NCBI GenBank assembly: GCA_015501055.1
Contig: JADNYV010000061.1
Span: 62,001-126,000 of the forward strand
DNA from: Mucidula mucida
Taxonomy: Eukaryota; Basidiomycota; Agaricomycetes; Agaricales; Physalacriaceae
DNA: 64,000 bases
Reading direction: 5' to 3'
Shown here piece after piece: positions 10,045 through 25,954 of the stretch; position 1 is the stretch's first letter, and the number at the start of each line of letters is the position of its first letter. The position numbers and the translations under genes were made by a program. The notes beneath the pieces were generated by a model. The model had not been told where the DNA came from. It saw only the letters and a program-made list of their open reading frames with translations, and ran no database searches.

Positions 10045-11636
10045 ATGACATCTATTGAACTGTGCCCAAATTGCCATGCCTCAATTGCGCTCACATCGCA
10101 TAAACTGTCTTTCGGAGAAGACTTCACCAGAGCGTTTCATCAGCCGACCCAATCTGAGGTTTCTCGCGTAGAGAGAAGCATGACGAATTTATCGAACGAG
10201 ATGGCGGATCTGGTGCAGAAAATTGTGCACATCGAATCGGTTCTTATCGCGTTCAAAGCGCATCTCGACACGCAGATCCAGCGGATCACCCAGTACATAC
10301 ACCCTTCTCCCATCCTCCAACTCCCAACCGAAGTCCTCGATATCATCTTTGCATCTGCGTGCGCGTCGTTCCAGCGCAGCGAATACAAAACCCCACTCTC
10401 CATCAGCCTTGTCTGCTCGAAATGGCGTGACATTGCACTCTCTACACCCTTGCTATGGACACACATCTACATTGCGCCTCAATCAGGTGGCCTCGATGTG
10501 TACAACCACTTTCTAGAACAGTGCGGTAGCATCCCAATTTCCGTTAAGGTCGACATTCCTCACAGATACCGGTCCCCAGCATTTAGTGACGGAAAGATTC
10601 CCTACGAGGAGACATACAACTATCACCTTGAGCTTCTTTCAGCTATCAGCCAAAACTGTGCTCAGTGGCAGGTTGCCAAGCTTTGTATGAATCAAGAGGA
10701 CATCAATCTCTTGGGATCTGTCATACACCCACTGGATTTCCCGGTCTTAGAGTCTCTCACATTAATGAATGACGGGCCTTCGAACTTCCTTGAACCTGGC
10801 TTGTTCAAACGCGCATCCTCTTCAACCAATCTTGCAGTTCTGGATCGCGAGGGCCATCAAGTGGGGTGCCGATTCTACGTTAATGCGCTGCCCTGGAGCC
10901 AGCTTGGCGAAATTTGCCTGCAGAGCGACGTATACAGTCTGAGGCTACATCTAAAGGAATTGGAGGACGGCCATACTCGAACACTCATTCTCAAGCCACA
11001 TCTCCATTACATTAGCCTACCACTTAACGTACAGTTCAGTTTCCGCGTTTCCTCGATTCCGTCGTCTGGTCGAATTCACTATCAGACTTTTTCCAATGTG
11101 TCACCATCCCCACCCTCCAGTGGCAGAGCCTCACTATGATGCCTCTCGACCCTGTCCCCGCAGAGTGGACCAGCCCCTTCGCCGCCCTTCCCGAGTTTCT
11201 CTATCGTCCCGGATGCGCGCTGCAGGCGTTTACTGTGATCATGTCAGGTCGATATGAAAGAGGCACCGACAGATTTGCTACGACGCACCCCACACCGGCA
11301 GACAGCTTGGTTGCCGCGCTTCATAGCATGACCGATCGACGGGCGTTGCGCGTTATCGAAGTGGAGGCGGGCCCGTCGCTATTCAATGAACGCCTTTTCG
11401 AGGAGATGGCTGAGGGCCATCTCTTGCCAGCACTGACGTCGCTGGAGATGGTGTGGGCGGAAGCGCGTCAACCACCAGACACTCTAATCCCCATGTTGTG
11501 CTCACGGGCTGGGGCAACAATGAACACCATATCCTCCGTCGTCCTTGGCGTGCGGAATGGAGGCGGCCTTCAAGCCGACGTGCTGGACTGTATGGCAGAT
11601 TTGCGACAGCGGGGTGTTCGGGCAAGTCTTTGGTAG
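10045..11636 (+). pseudogene. T2 F-box protein, copy E (nearly intact, one frameshift)
   Basis: The best preserved T2 gene. It starts MTSIELCPNCHASI (CxxC), has a short coiled-coil-like stretch (MADLVQKIVHIESVLI), then the F-box (SPILQLPTEVLDIIFASAC, SISLVCSKWRDIAL) and a C-terminal domain ending RQRGVRASLW. The frame is broken once, near 11032-11041. There the five bases CAGTT are present twice in tandem; dropping one copy would let the two frames, which otherwise meet at 11136-11139 as ATGA, read as one protein of about 530 aa. Convergent with T1 copy C. If unedited, the product ends at 11139 after 364 aa and keeps the F-box. Confidence 0.8.
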
Positions 11637-12127
11637 TAGAGAAAGTACATATGCAATTCAAGTACGAGGTCTAAGGTCTTCCCAAGATGATCTTTGTTGT
11701 TGTTCTGAAATGAAAGTGTGCGCTGAGCCGCGCTAGTAAAAGTTTCATGTTCATGTCTTCATAGTTTGTTCTGGAAAGAAGAGTTAACATAAGCAATGTA
11801 CGCATGTTAGTAGTGAGGTCAAAACAGTGTTGACGAAAAGATGCTTCAACAAGCGGGAATTTGGGGTTTGTCAATGAGAAAACAGAAGTCCAGCCCTTCA
11901 GCTCACCATAATCGGAACGGGTGGCACTTGGAGACGTCCTTAGGTGGCGATCCACAAGTTGTGCTGAATTCAAGTCTCTCCTGTCACTGTACTACAGACC
12001 GAGATGAGGAACAGATATGAACAATCATTATATATATGTACTAACCAGATCACATGAATAGAAAATTAAGTAAGTGATAATATCAGTGACTACCGGAGCA
12101 CACTTTGGAAACAATATCAGGTACACT
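11637..12127. other. convergent spacer
   Basis: The region between the ends of the T2-E and T1-C genes. It probably contains both 3' UTRs. It has faint similarity to the 3' flank of T1 copy A (0.1-0.5 kb). No gene is seen. Confidence 0.4.
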
Positions 12128-13519
12128 TCAAAGCCAGCAACCTGCCTTGACCGACGCCACGAACGATTGTTGTTTGTGACAAAGCGGGAAGGCGTTTCGA
12201 ATTCAACCCCATCCTTTTTCAACCAGTTCGTCCGTAGTGTAAGTAGGCTCACGACGATCATACTTCTCGTACAGCCCTATGCGAGCCTCCACATTAAGAC
12301 CTTCTCTGCACAAACTCTCGTCGGCGGTGACAGTCTGCGTGTCGATACCTTCAAACGACATGTCTGTAACGTCCAAATCCATCGTGACCTGAACATGTTC
12401 GAGGGGTAGATCACGTAGCGAGCGCATTGTAGAATGCAGCCATTCTCTATAAAAGACCCATGATGACAATGAGTCCCACGCATTCACACCTTGGAGATGC
12501 AGAGTCTGAAGCGAGCGGCATGAACTGAAATTGGGCCGAAAGAGAGTGCCGGATGATCCCACAGGCCTCGCCCACCAGCGGAAGGTCAAGTGAACGATGT
12601 TGGGCACACTCGCCAGAAGTTGGTCCAAGATGAACTCTGGAGTGCCATCACCCAAGTCGTCCCTATCCTTAGTGTAGCTGTAGTATATCTTGAGCGACAA
12701 AAGCTTATTCAGCATCTCTGATAGCGCCGGCATCGTCATCCAAGAGAGTGCTCCTCTTGGGTCCCGGATGTCCACGGTTAGATGGCTGGGAAAACAGGGG
12801 ATAGGCTTCCACTGTTGGGGAAAAAGAGTCTCCTTGACTCCTCGGCTCCAATCCCAAACTCGTCGCAGGGGTCCAAATGTGCGGGGGAAGTTGAGAAGCA
12901 GAACGTAAACTGCTGAAGCGTTGTTGGGGAACCCGCACTGTGAGGGCCAACTGACTTCGTTTATGCACAGGTGATCGAGATTGGGCATTTGGGATAGGAA
13001 TGAATGCAGCATGGCAGGGCCTGCATAGAATCTTGTTCGATCCAAGACAACAGTCCGGACCGACGACAGAAAAGTTGATGAGCGGAGTCGGAACAACGCC
13101 CAGGAGGACGGTGGGTATAAGTTGACCCTTACCAGGTGCAATTCTTCGACCTCTTTGAAGTATCCCAGAACTGGGACCATCGCTCCCGGATTCGAAACTA
13201 TGCGCCAGCGACAGCGATATCGAAGAGGGGGGAATGCCTTTCCGCTGATACTCAATGTGCGTACCCTGCGGGGTATTGTAGGAGGTACACGCATTTTTAA
13301 CAACAGCACCAGCTTCTTGATGCAGCGTGGGGTGCGGCATGCGTGAGTGGCGATATATGGATCGCGGCAGATGTTTATGGAAAGGTCCCGGAAGAGGCAG
13401 TGGCGGGCGTATGCTGAAAACGCTTTGTCGACAAGACTGAGCTGGTGAAGAGACCGCACGTGGTCAACGAGAAAGTCGATAATGTGGTGGATCAGCTCCG
13501 TCGGTAGACATGGGGACAT
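12128..13519 (-). pseudogene. T1 F-box-like protein, copy C (late nonsense codon)
   Basis: Same family as copies A, B and D. The start at 13519 (MSPCLPTELIHHIIDFLV) corresponds to the second ATG of A and D; here the upstream ATG is out of frame, which supports the downstream start for the whole family. The frame is open for 438 codons to a TGA at 12203-12205. Beyond it the same frame continues in register with the other copies for 25 codons to the ancestral stop at 12128-12130. A change of AGG TGC to GGT TGA explains the break. Loss of the last 25 residues may or may not inactivate the protein. Confidence 0.8.
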
Positions 13520-13766
13520 TGTTGCTAGTCAGGCTGAAGGGACGAGAATGAGCAATAGACATCGTCACTGAAGGTTTATATGGCCTACATGTGCGGTTAA
13601 GTGTGGCTCCGGATACCTCACATCGGAGGACGTATAGCGGCGCGTGGAACGTACAGTAACAGCCTTTCGCGTAAACTGCCCAGTCATCGGCACCCATGGG
13701 CCATGAGCTACAGCTTGAACAAACATGAAGTGATCGAGGCGCCTGGCAGTGCTGACATTCATTCAT
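13464..13766 (-). CDS. CxxC mini-ORF, unit C (100 codons)
   Basis: The longest version of the conserved spacer ORF. It starts MNECQHCQAPR, carries CSSC and further cysteines (GCYC, RC), and overlaps the T1-C start in another frame. Cysteine spacing (CxxC-x8-CxxC) is loosely MYND-like, but the second half lacks the CQ-DW-H-C order of a true MYND finger in a convincing arrangement. It is weak as a gene but notable for its conservation. Confidence 0.3.
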   Translation of the reverse strand: MNECQHCQAPRSLHVCSSCSSWPMGADDWAVYAKGCYCTFHAPLYVLRCEVSGATLNRTCRPYKPSVTMSIAHSRPFSLTSNNVPMSTDGADPPHYRLSR

Positions 13767-13796
13767 ATCCTATAACTCTAATGATAACCTCATGCC

Positions 13797-14000
13797 TTAG
13801 ATGCTTCCGCTGGTTTTACATCCCACCGACCTTTGGGGCCCGTAATAATCGAGCCGGAACATAGTAGCTCGGAGCTTCTTCTGCCAGAAACGCCGCATAC
13901 ACTCCAGAGCATCCGGCCCCACATGTTCATGTATTCTCGAGGCCAGGCGCCCGTCTGTATGGTGACAGTCGATCGAAACGATCCTATCGGCTCGGTCGTT
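13797..14000 (-). pseudogene. T2 remnant, unit C (last codons only)
   Basis: DALECMRRFWQKKLRATMF corresponds to the T2 terminus (DCM-LRQRGVRATLW). Upstream similarity ends at about 13990, so this is the edge of unit C. It confirms that every T1 copy here once had a T2 gene directly upstream. Confidence 0.5.
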
Positions 14001-14577
14001 CATTCATGCACTAACGCTGATTGGACTGCATTCAGTGCACAAACTGTCAAAGGGACAGACTCATATTTCAGAGTAAACCTTATGAAGTAATCATTCGCAA
14101 AGTACCAAGTAACAGAAATGTGCACCACACTAACGAACCCCTCTGCCGTGGAAGCAGCAGAAGGGAGATACGGAGGTGTAGTCTATGCAATGCACCATTA
14201 GTCCATCTCCCTGCGAGGGCCCCACGATACGACGCGCCGACCACTGAAAAAGTCGACGCAAATGAGAAAGCGGGGGGTTGTAAGTCTGAAGAAAAAAGCA
14301 AGCAGAAATTTACTGGGTTATAAGGTAACTTTAGGGCCGGGTTCAAGGATCGGCAACGGCCGATTGCTTGAACCTAGGCATTCAGAATCATTGAACAGAG
14401 AACCGCATCGTACCTTTGTTCTCCTTCGAATCTGCTCCTTAGACGCGTAGTTGCTGCCATTAGCAAAACCATGCTAGGTGTTTATACTGGGGAAGCGTTG
14501 CGGACAAGCAAAACATGCGAATTAATCAGAGTTATAGTATCGTATAGTAAGTACCGGAAGATGGTCGAGACTCGGGC
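14001..14577. other. spacer before the halogenase
   Basis: Nothing recognisable. It probably includes the 3' UTR of the halogenase gene on the minus strand. Confidence 0.3.
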
Positions 14578-17484
<2,907 letters not shown>

Positions 17485-20400
17485 CTAGTTTACTGGAGAT
17501 CCATCTGGCGAATGGAAAGCGGCATTAATAGACATTTGGGTGAGATCACTGTGGCTCATGCCATGCGAGGGCGTATTGGCGCCTGATTGGAATGGGGACA
17601 GTCCCATACGGGGCGTGATTAACCCACTCCCGTTGGCGCCGAACACGAAGCCACCAGTCAGCCCGTCAAGGGTATTATATCCTGCCGAAGCATAAGCATC
17701 AACGTCAAACAAGGAAGAATACAAAAATAAACTCACCTGGAACGAGCACGCTGTCCCAGAAATTGCTGCTGAGAATGCTGTCCATAGATAACCCGTTAGT
17801 CCCATTGTGCGCCTCATCCGAAGGCGCCATGATGGGCGGAAACGTCGACATGTCCGCTACGGGACCCATCTCGCCTTCAAACTGGAAATCGCTTAGCAGC
17901 TTGGAAGTATCCCGGAAGCTATTGGTGCTGTGTCCATTCGTCTGCGGGGGTCCCATGGAGCCAATCGTGGAGGAAGAATTGTGGTTCATATCCCCATTCG
18001 TTGGCTCCAGGCGAGCAGATATCAGCGCCTTTAGGAAGCCACCGTACAACGCCGTGGTGTGCTGCGGGCTGACCGAGATATTTTCGAGCACATCCGCGAC
18101 GTCCTTGACAAGGTTCAGAGTCGTCTGGTCGTCCTCGAGATATGCAGAAAACTCTGGGCGTACGAGCTATGTCATGCTCGTCAGCGTGTGAAGCGATCTG
18201 AAAACGGTGCCAGCCTACCTTCAGCAAACTCAGGACAGCGTAGGACGTCTGGACACAATGAGAATCAGGAGAGTACTTCATGAAACCACTCGGGCCCAAG
18301 TGGTCCCGAACAATAGTGGCACAGTTGACAGCAGATGCGTGCACTCGCCCAAAGAAGTAGCCGATATTCAGAGGCGCAGCTTCCAGAGCATTCTGCAGTC
18401 CAAAAGAATTTAAAACGAGCATGGTGTAGTTGATGTAGAACTCGGCGATCCCCGCGGTGTACTGGGTGAACTCTGGCGTTTCTTTGTCTACAAGGGTCAG
18501 ACAATGAGTTTTCCCGCGAGAAGAAGGCTTACCGGAGAATGGCTGCGCTCTGTTGAGCCATCGTTGTCGCGACTGATATATTTGATCTTCGAACGTCTTG
18601 ATCACGAGCATGTAGTCTAGCGAGGACGTATGAAGTCCACTATTCGTATCCATGTTGGAGTACAGAAGGTCCAAACTTCGCGACAGAATTCGCTGAAGTT
18701 CCTGTAACCGAAGTAAGCACTATGCAGAAATACTCGAAGAACTGAAGTCCATACAGCATATGCAGCGATGCCAGCATCAGAAGGAATAGCGGTAGGCAGA
18801 GAACACCACGTCTCAGCGTTCCGAATGATATAGCTGGAATATCATGAGTACTCTGCCGTCTCTTAGTCTGAAAACCCAGCTTACTCTTCTTTGATAGAAT
18901 ACGGCTTGCCCATCTGCGCACTGTGACTCCTGTCCAAACAAAAGCAAACGATCCAAGTGCGTTCTCGATTGTGAACCTCGACTTCGCGGGCACGCCCCTC
19001 CTGTGTGTCCTGGCTCGTTACCGTGGTCTTGCGATGAAGATTAAGATCGGTGGCCATCCTGTACGCGGTCATGGGTTGACCAGTATTGACGTTCTACACC
19101 GAACTCACCTGATGGCCATGCCAAGGAGAAGCCATGTCTTATCTTGTTCGTACCGTTCGACAGCTCCGCAGCCCCAGAGCGTAAGCAGCAGGTACGCTTG
19201 AACTATCTCCACGGACTTGTAGCCCTGTGCGGGGACGTTGAACGCTAGTCGTTTGGCAAGTTCTGACAAGCGGCCGTGCAACTCTGGTTGTTCGGTGTAG
19301 AACTTGCTAGCGATGGCGCATACTGATGGCAACGTGAGCGATCGCACGCGTTGATAGAGGGGTACAACATACTTGTCGTCAGCAGAAAAGGCGAACGGGA
19401 GCAAACTAGGGATGGTGTATGGAAATCACGGTCGAGGACATTGCTATGCATCTAGATGGAAGATCAGATTTACATCAATAGTCGCGCCACAGGTTCCGCA
19501 CATTCATGTGGTCAAAGTATCTGCGAGTGACGGCATCAGAAGGGCACGATCAATGCGAGGTACTAGAACTGACATGTCGAAAAGCCTGACCACTTCGCTC
19601 GTGCTGACGAAACTGAGCATCTCGGGCTGTACCTGTCGTTCGATGTACAGGCGCCGTAAGGGCAATATCGTCATAGGTCCTGAACGCGATGAGAAGTTGC
19701 CCACATAAAGACTGGACTGTCAGCCCTCACCTGGCTTAAAATAATTGTCGCTCGCAACACCAAGTTTACGTTCCGCGTTGCCGGATTGCGTATTGACATT
19801 TTGTTGTGCACGACGATTGGCTAGGCTAGCCTCGGCTAGAAGACCAAGTGGGTTGAGGGAGTTGTCAGGAAGTGAATGGAGCTTCGGAGAGTTGGGCGCC
19901 TGATGTTGCTGGTGATGAACATATGATGATGAAGATGCTGTTGGCGGAGGTGAACACGCTATCAGAGCCTGAGTCACTGATGTCGATGACTGCGGAGCTG
20001 GTGATGGTGTACGAGACAATATTCCAGATGCAATGGTGGGATTCCCGATAGACTTTAAAACGGTGTCTAGCGTCCGCTCCATCTTCCGTATGGATCTAGT
20101 GAGGATCTCGTGTTTTCTGAAGGAAATTAGTAATGGTCCTCGTTGTGCACTAGATGGGACTCACTTTGAAGATCGTTTGCCGCGGTTCGATTCTTCGAAA
20201 ATGCATTCGTGGTTGCCTGCTTGGCAACGCTTGCACGGCGGACCTTGCTCTGCACCGACGCACTTCATTTTCAGCCGGCGGCAAACGGTACATGCACTGG
20301 AGAATAGTTTAGCTCGCTGTACACTAGAGATTGGAGACGCGTACCGAGAGCCCCGTGTGGGCTTTACTTTATCCTCCTTCTCCATTGTCGGACTACGGGC

Positions 20401-20850
20401 ACTGCTAGTATCATCGTCCTTGCGGGGTTTCTTTCTGGCATCATTGGCAAGATTCGACGACGACGGACGTTTCCCGTTACTATTGGAAGAAGATGGGTAC
20501 ATATGTTCGGTTGGAGGGGTAGCTATGAGATCCGAGCCTTGCGAGGATGGGGACGAATAGTTGGAAGGAAGGGAGAGATGTGGTGCAGCATGGTGCGCTC
20601 CAGAAGGATAACCGTTGTTATTGTAGTAGGGGGGGTACAATGCCAAAGCCGGGTCGATGGGGACAGAAGGAGACGGGGACTGCATTGGATTGGACGACAT
20701 TCGGATTGGAAAGAGGTCCCGCGGGGAGTAGTCCTGCGAGGAATAGTCGGGGGAGTATTCTTCTGGAGAAAGAGGTATAGGATCAGCATAAGGCAGGGGG
20801 GCGAAGTGGTTTGGGTAATAAGAAGAGTAGGTGTACGTCGAGACAGGCAT
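17485..20850 (-). CDS. Zn2Cys6 fungal transcription factor
   Basis: A nuclear sequence-specific regulator. The zinc cluster spans roughly residues 198-227, with cysteine spacing C-x2-C-x6-C-x8-C-x2-C-x6-C (CTVC, RRLKMKC, CKRC, HEC). It is preceded by a Ser/Pro/Tyr-rich N-terminus and a KKPRK basic patch. The middle part has the fungal-specific factor domain (VCAIASKFY-like segment, LLLTLWGCGAVERYEQDKTW, MATDLNLHRK, RERTWIVCFCLDRS, MGKPYSIKE). The C-terminus is Gly/Ser/Asn/Pro-rich. Twelve exons, including one of 19 nt at 19502-19520, give 2808 nt (935 aa) in frame, with introns of 45-55 bp. The layout resembles the PriB-like regulators of mushrooms, but this is only an impression. It could regulate the adjacent halogenase. 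Confidence 0.85.
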
Positions 20851-23800
20851 CGGGGGGAGGGGGTGGAACGGGAAGGGTGGGGAAACGCCGAGAATTTAAG
20901 GAAAACGCGCGACTCACGTGTAGAGATGACTATTGGACCTTGTCAGACGCAAAATAGGACGCGTGGCGCAAGTTGGCCGCTGAGAAAGTAGATTCACCTG
21001 AGAAAAGAAAGAAGAGTGGTTACTCCTGAATATGTGGTAAACCTCAGGGCGAGAGAAAAAAGGCCGGCACGGCATACCAAATCAAGATCGGACAGGTTAC
21101 TGTCTCCGCTGTTCAACTATGTGGGAATAGCTGCCTGGGTGAGAAAAATAGGCCTACTGTTGCTCCGCCTTGTCGACAATGTCTACCTTTCAATGTGGTG
21201 GTATCTGGCAAAGCCTAATGGTCACATCTGTCACACGCCCTCGGTCAGCTGGCTACGGAACCACATTGATGACTATTACGACGTTCGTGTTCCCCGTATT
21301 CCGGCGCTCGCAGGCGCGGCAGGGCGACCTCTGTCAAGCGCGCTTCTCGCTGGTGTGTTCTATGGCCTCTTAGGAGGCGCTCCTGTTCACCACCTTCACC
21401 CATTTCCCCACTCGTACAGCAGATCAAGGAACCTGGTCATTCTGTACCACACCGGAGTCTTCCGACCCAAAACAGAGGTTCGTCCTGTTGTTTTGGGGTA
21501 TCCCAATCCTACGCAATGGGCTCTCTTTGACTGTTGCTTTACTCGACTGCTGCCGTATCCTGGGACTAAACGACCGTTAATGTCAGTCTTTACCTCTTCG
21601 CGTCGACTTACAAACCTTGAAGCTTGAGGAAAATGTCGAGCAGAATTGTGGCGAGTGCAACCAGAACATGTACACGTCTGCAATTACCGTGTGCTCGGTA
21701 ATCAGGATACCGTTTCCTCGTCCACCGAAACTTTGGACAATGCCTCGAGATTTTCTCGCCATTTCCGTCTACAGGCCGATAAGAGGGCTCTTACCGGCCG
21801 CTGTCAAATACCCTTCGATTCGCTCGTACCCGTGAACCACTGTAAAATAAAAAAAAGAAGTGAGGTGTATTCAATGTCGCTGGTTCTTCGAAGTAGCGAG
21901 CGCACTCGCGAGACCCGTATTTTAGACTCGTGATCTTCACTTTGGCCGAGCAATCAACGGCACCCGCCGACCTTGATTCCGACTCTCGTCTCTATTCTCG
22001 TTCTCAAATCGGCGAGAAGCATCTGCGCAATTGCCTGGCAGAGATCCAGCGTTACTACCGTGAACGCGCAGACACACACGCTCGGAGCCTACGCGGTCAT
22101 CTTTCCTAACACGAATCGCTTCCTTCAATTGGTTGTGGTACAGACAGCGGCTCTTGCCGGGACCATTCAAACTCAGCTTCAGCTTCATTATATGCACCAA
22201 TTGCTAGAACTAATGATAACACGCCGGCGTACCTTTGTACTGGGACCCAATAATCTCATCGTCTCCGAGAGTTTGGGTTGTACCATGCCGAACTCGCAGT
22301 CGCCTCCATTTCGCCACTCTGAGCCCAATCTTGACACAACGTCGAATGACTGTGCAGCTACTTTTGGCTTTGACTTCTAGTGGCTGTCGGTGGGTCTTTT
22401 ACTATTTGTGTGCGCTAGCAACTGTTTCATCCCTCCCCTCCTTCCCTCTGCTCTCTCACTGATAACGACTCTGTTACTGCACCATGCGTGTCCTACGCTA
22501 TCTACTCGCGATGATTTCAAAGAAGCGTCTCAGCAAGGAGACGTGTATCTTGCTAAAGAACGCGCAATTTCTCCCTCGAGTTATCCCCACCTGCTCATAC
22601 TTGGTTTTTCTCTAACGCCATTGACAGTGTATCGCTATCATCATTCTGATATCGCCTTCGGGCACGTTTTTTGTCTGCTGCCCGTCTTCAGCTCAATGGC
22701 GTAGACTCGAGTGGGATTTAACCTTCTCATGTCCACGCGGTGGTAAAAGCCACCTTGCTATGACGATCACTTGGCGCTGTATCTCCTGCAGTTGATCAAC
22801 TTCTTCGAAGTCGGATCTCGGCGCGGACGCTAGTAGCTTGTTCACAAATCGACGTACTGACGCTGCTTATCTCTTCGCCAACTCTCATGCATAGGAAGCT
22901 TCCTCCGACAGGATTAACTTGTATCACCTTCAAGTCCGTCGTTGTGCGTTGGAGAATAACGAGGCTCAAATACGCGTCAGTGATTGCCCTTATCGCGCCT
23001 TTCGACGGCCGCAATCTCATTTTTCATTTTACCAAGGCACAAACGGAAGGAACTAACAAGGGATTTCTCACGTAACACTGCCCATCTCCTTCTCCATGTG
23101 CTGCTACACCGTTTGCGTACAACCGCGAAGAGCTGTATGTGAGTCTCTCTTCTAAGTGAGGTATCAACACCCTGATAACGCTCTAATTACAGCTCTCCCT
23201 CGAGGATTCTACGCGACGTCGACGCGTGCTAACCGCAAACACCGAGAAAAATGTCCATACTTCTTTGTTACAGCCCCACATTCAACGCGTCAATGATAGG
23301 CTGACTTGCAACTGCGCGTCATTCAAATGTGCTACTGCGAGCCGCAGAGATGGTAAATTCCGGCGGTACGACATATTCCCATTGCCATACATTTTCTCTC
23401 GTCTTGTCAACATTTCGAAGAATCGTGATGATCTCCCAAAGATTGGCTGATGCCTACGCGTACTAAAGATAACCTAGGGCCTCCTGATATGGTGCGGGGG
23501 CTCTCCCCGACGCTGCCAGACCCTGCCGCACGTCCATATCTGTAAAATTAACCTCGTACCGTGGACTGTTCCGTCCGTCAAAGGAGTTTATAGTTGGACG
23601 AGGGCTCGAACGGACGCTATTGCGGTATCCTCGGCTATACGCGCAAGGGACCAAAGGGCCTCGCATCGCGTGCAGACGATTACGCACTGGCAGGTCTATA
23701 ATTGTTTCGTTGAATGCATTCACAAGGTGCGATAGGGAAACTCTCTCGCCAGTGCCCTCTACACCAGGACACAGGAACGTCTATCAGACGATCTTATTCC

Positions 23801-25954
23801 TACTTTTGAGGCCCCCCCTCGCGCATTTCCGTGGTTTATATTTGGAGAGGATGTGAGTTGACATGGGTAAGGTATACCTCGAGGTCAGCATACCTAGTAT
23901 TTTAGGCGGAGCAGAGTCTAAATTCTCCGGGAAACAGGCGTAAGCAAGCGTCCATTCGATTCTATCTGTTGAATTTGCTGTAGGTTCAAGGGCGAAGTGT
24001 GTTGTGTTTTTATCACGATTTAATCCTAGCTCGTGTCGACATGAACGTCAATTCGCATATGCTAACGCCATAACACATCAGAGGCTTCCACGCGGAGTGC
24101 CGATGTGTGATGAGAGTTTTGTGCCGAGAGGGATTAAGTTGCTCGAGGGGGACGATCACCCATCAAAAGAAAGCTTCTAACTCGCGGTAACTGGCTCTTC
24201 CTTGACCTCTAATGGATAAGGGCACCTTTTCTCACTGTCATATATCATCTCACTGAGCGGGACAAGCCGTCTGACTCTCTAAACCATGACTCGTTATCGC
24301 TTTCCGCGGCCGTGCAAAAGGACGAGGTAGGGAGATACAGGACTTCAACATGTGGAGGCGGAGGGCTACTCGGTGTGTGCTTTCTCATGAGCTGAATATT
24401 TGTCTACGAAGTTCGGTCATACTGGAGCCTGTGGACGATGGAAAATATATTTTCGGCGCGCCCCCCCATGACTTCTGTAAATTAGTTTGTATGAGCCTCG
24501 GACCCTCTTGCACTCCGACACGCGCCCTGTCTGGACATGTACTGGCATCGCAAATGACCTCAATTTCCTACATACTATCCGTGTACTAAACGGACATCGT
24601 GTGAGATTGTTCTTTTTCGTTTTATTACCCTCAAAGAATCAATCTGAGCGCTAGCACCGCCGAAAGTCACGCTCTATCGGCTCTCTTGGCGTGATGGAAG
24701 TGAGGTCCCCTTTGACAGAGAGGTGCTCGTTTGAGTGAGGCTGAGCTGGAATGTATATCAACTGGAAGCTTCTGGCCGACGCGAGTGACTCCTCTACTGC
24801 CCGACCATCGTGCACATGAGATAGTGCAGCTCTCCAACTCGTACGGCAATCGTTCACCGTCTGCTCTCCCCTTGGTGTAGTATGCCGTTGCGACTGAATG
24901 GACGGCCTTCAAAGATAGATTTTCTTTCGTTGTCGATCAGACATTTAGGATTATCAATGTCGGTGAGAAATAACGTTGTACGCTCCAATCGCATAGCGTT
25001 GCCTAGTCATTGGCTAGACTTGCAAGCTTTCGCTGCGCGTGTGTTGAATCTTCCTGGGTAAAGGAGAGCGCTCTCAAGATGACGACGAGTAATAACGGAG
25101 ATGATGCTATTGCGCCACCATAAGGGGTCCCTGCCAAAGTGGCTTAAGGTTTGCAGCTTGATATTTCTGCAACGTAGAGAAGACTTGATCGTGAAGAGTC
25201 TCATACATTCAATGGCGCGCGACCGCTTCTTGAATTCAGACCTGGTCATTGCCATCTATGGATACTAGTCGGGGGTATAAGATTCAGGTCCACGTCATGT
25301 AGGCTTCATAGAACGGACAAACCAAGAGCTATCTGAATGCATTTGAGTCGGATAAATAGCGGGATGTTCTCTTCATGGGCGCCGTTGAATAGCGATAAGA
25401 ACGAACTCTATGGCCGACTCGGTGTGGCGTACAGCGTGTAGTCCTGTACGGGTGCTGAATGACCATCAGCTGAAAGACGACGAGGGTTAGTAACAAAGTA
25501 TTATGGCGCGTTACGATACGGGATATTAAGCATTGGGTTCTGACGGAACGGTATCAAGTTACGTGAATGGCATCAGTGCTACCGACTCACATGAGTCGAA
25601 TAAGTAGTTCGCCGACCCGAAAACGGTACGCACTTGTGATGAAAAGCGTCCTGCCAAGTGAGCAAGTGTTGAGAAGCAGGTGTGTAGTCCATGTCGGCTT
25701 CGACCGAAGATGTATAACAAGATATGTATTGCGAAGCTAATGGGTGGAGAAAAAGAAACGGTCTTCCCAGCAAATTCAGTAGTCATCTGAGTGCTGCAAC
25801 AAAGTCCGTCGACGTAAGCTGTGACGAATAAGCTTCTGCGAGTGTCTGTCCTTGGGAATGAGATAGACAGCTTGGACTCGGCTGCAGACCTGAGAGCAAC
25901 GTACTAGACGTACAGAAAGAGGCGGGATGAGGATCTCGAGTGGCCGGACTTGGC
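20851..25954. other. 5.1 kb region without recognisable genes
   Basis: It lies between two divergently transcribed genes, the Zn2Cys6 regulator and the Cdc4-like gene. Open frames exist, the longest being 203 codons at 21016-21627. Composition, lack of family motifs and lack of consistent splice structure give no support for protein coding. The region is of ordinary complexity and no terminal repeats were found. It could hold long 5' leaders, enhancers or a noncoding transcript. Confidence 0.4.

Noticed and set aside
12705..13340. 211-codon open frame on the minus strand overlapping T1 copy C
   Set aside because: It is a different frame of the T1 coding sequence. The T1 frame is conserved in four copies and carries the F-box; this one is not kept in the others.
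20503..20991. 162-codon plus-strand frame opposite the Zn2Cys6 first exon
   Set aside because: Complement of the low-complexity Ser/Pro/Tyr-rich exon; Gly/Arg-rich content is explained by that.
21016..21627. 203-codon open frame upstream of the Zn2Cys6 gene
   Set aside because: No recognised motif, no supporting splice or promoter pattern, and unusual composition. Kept only as part of the unassigned region.
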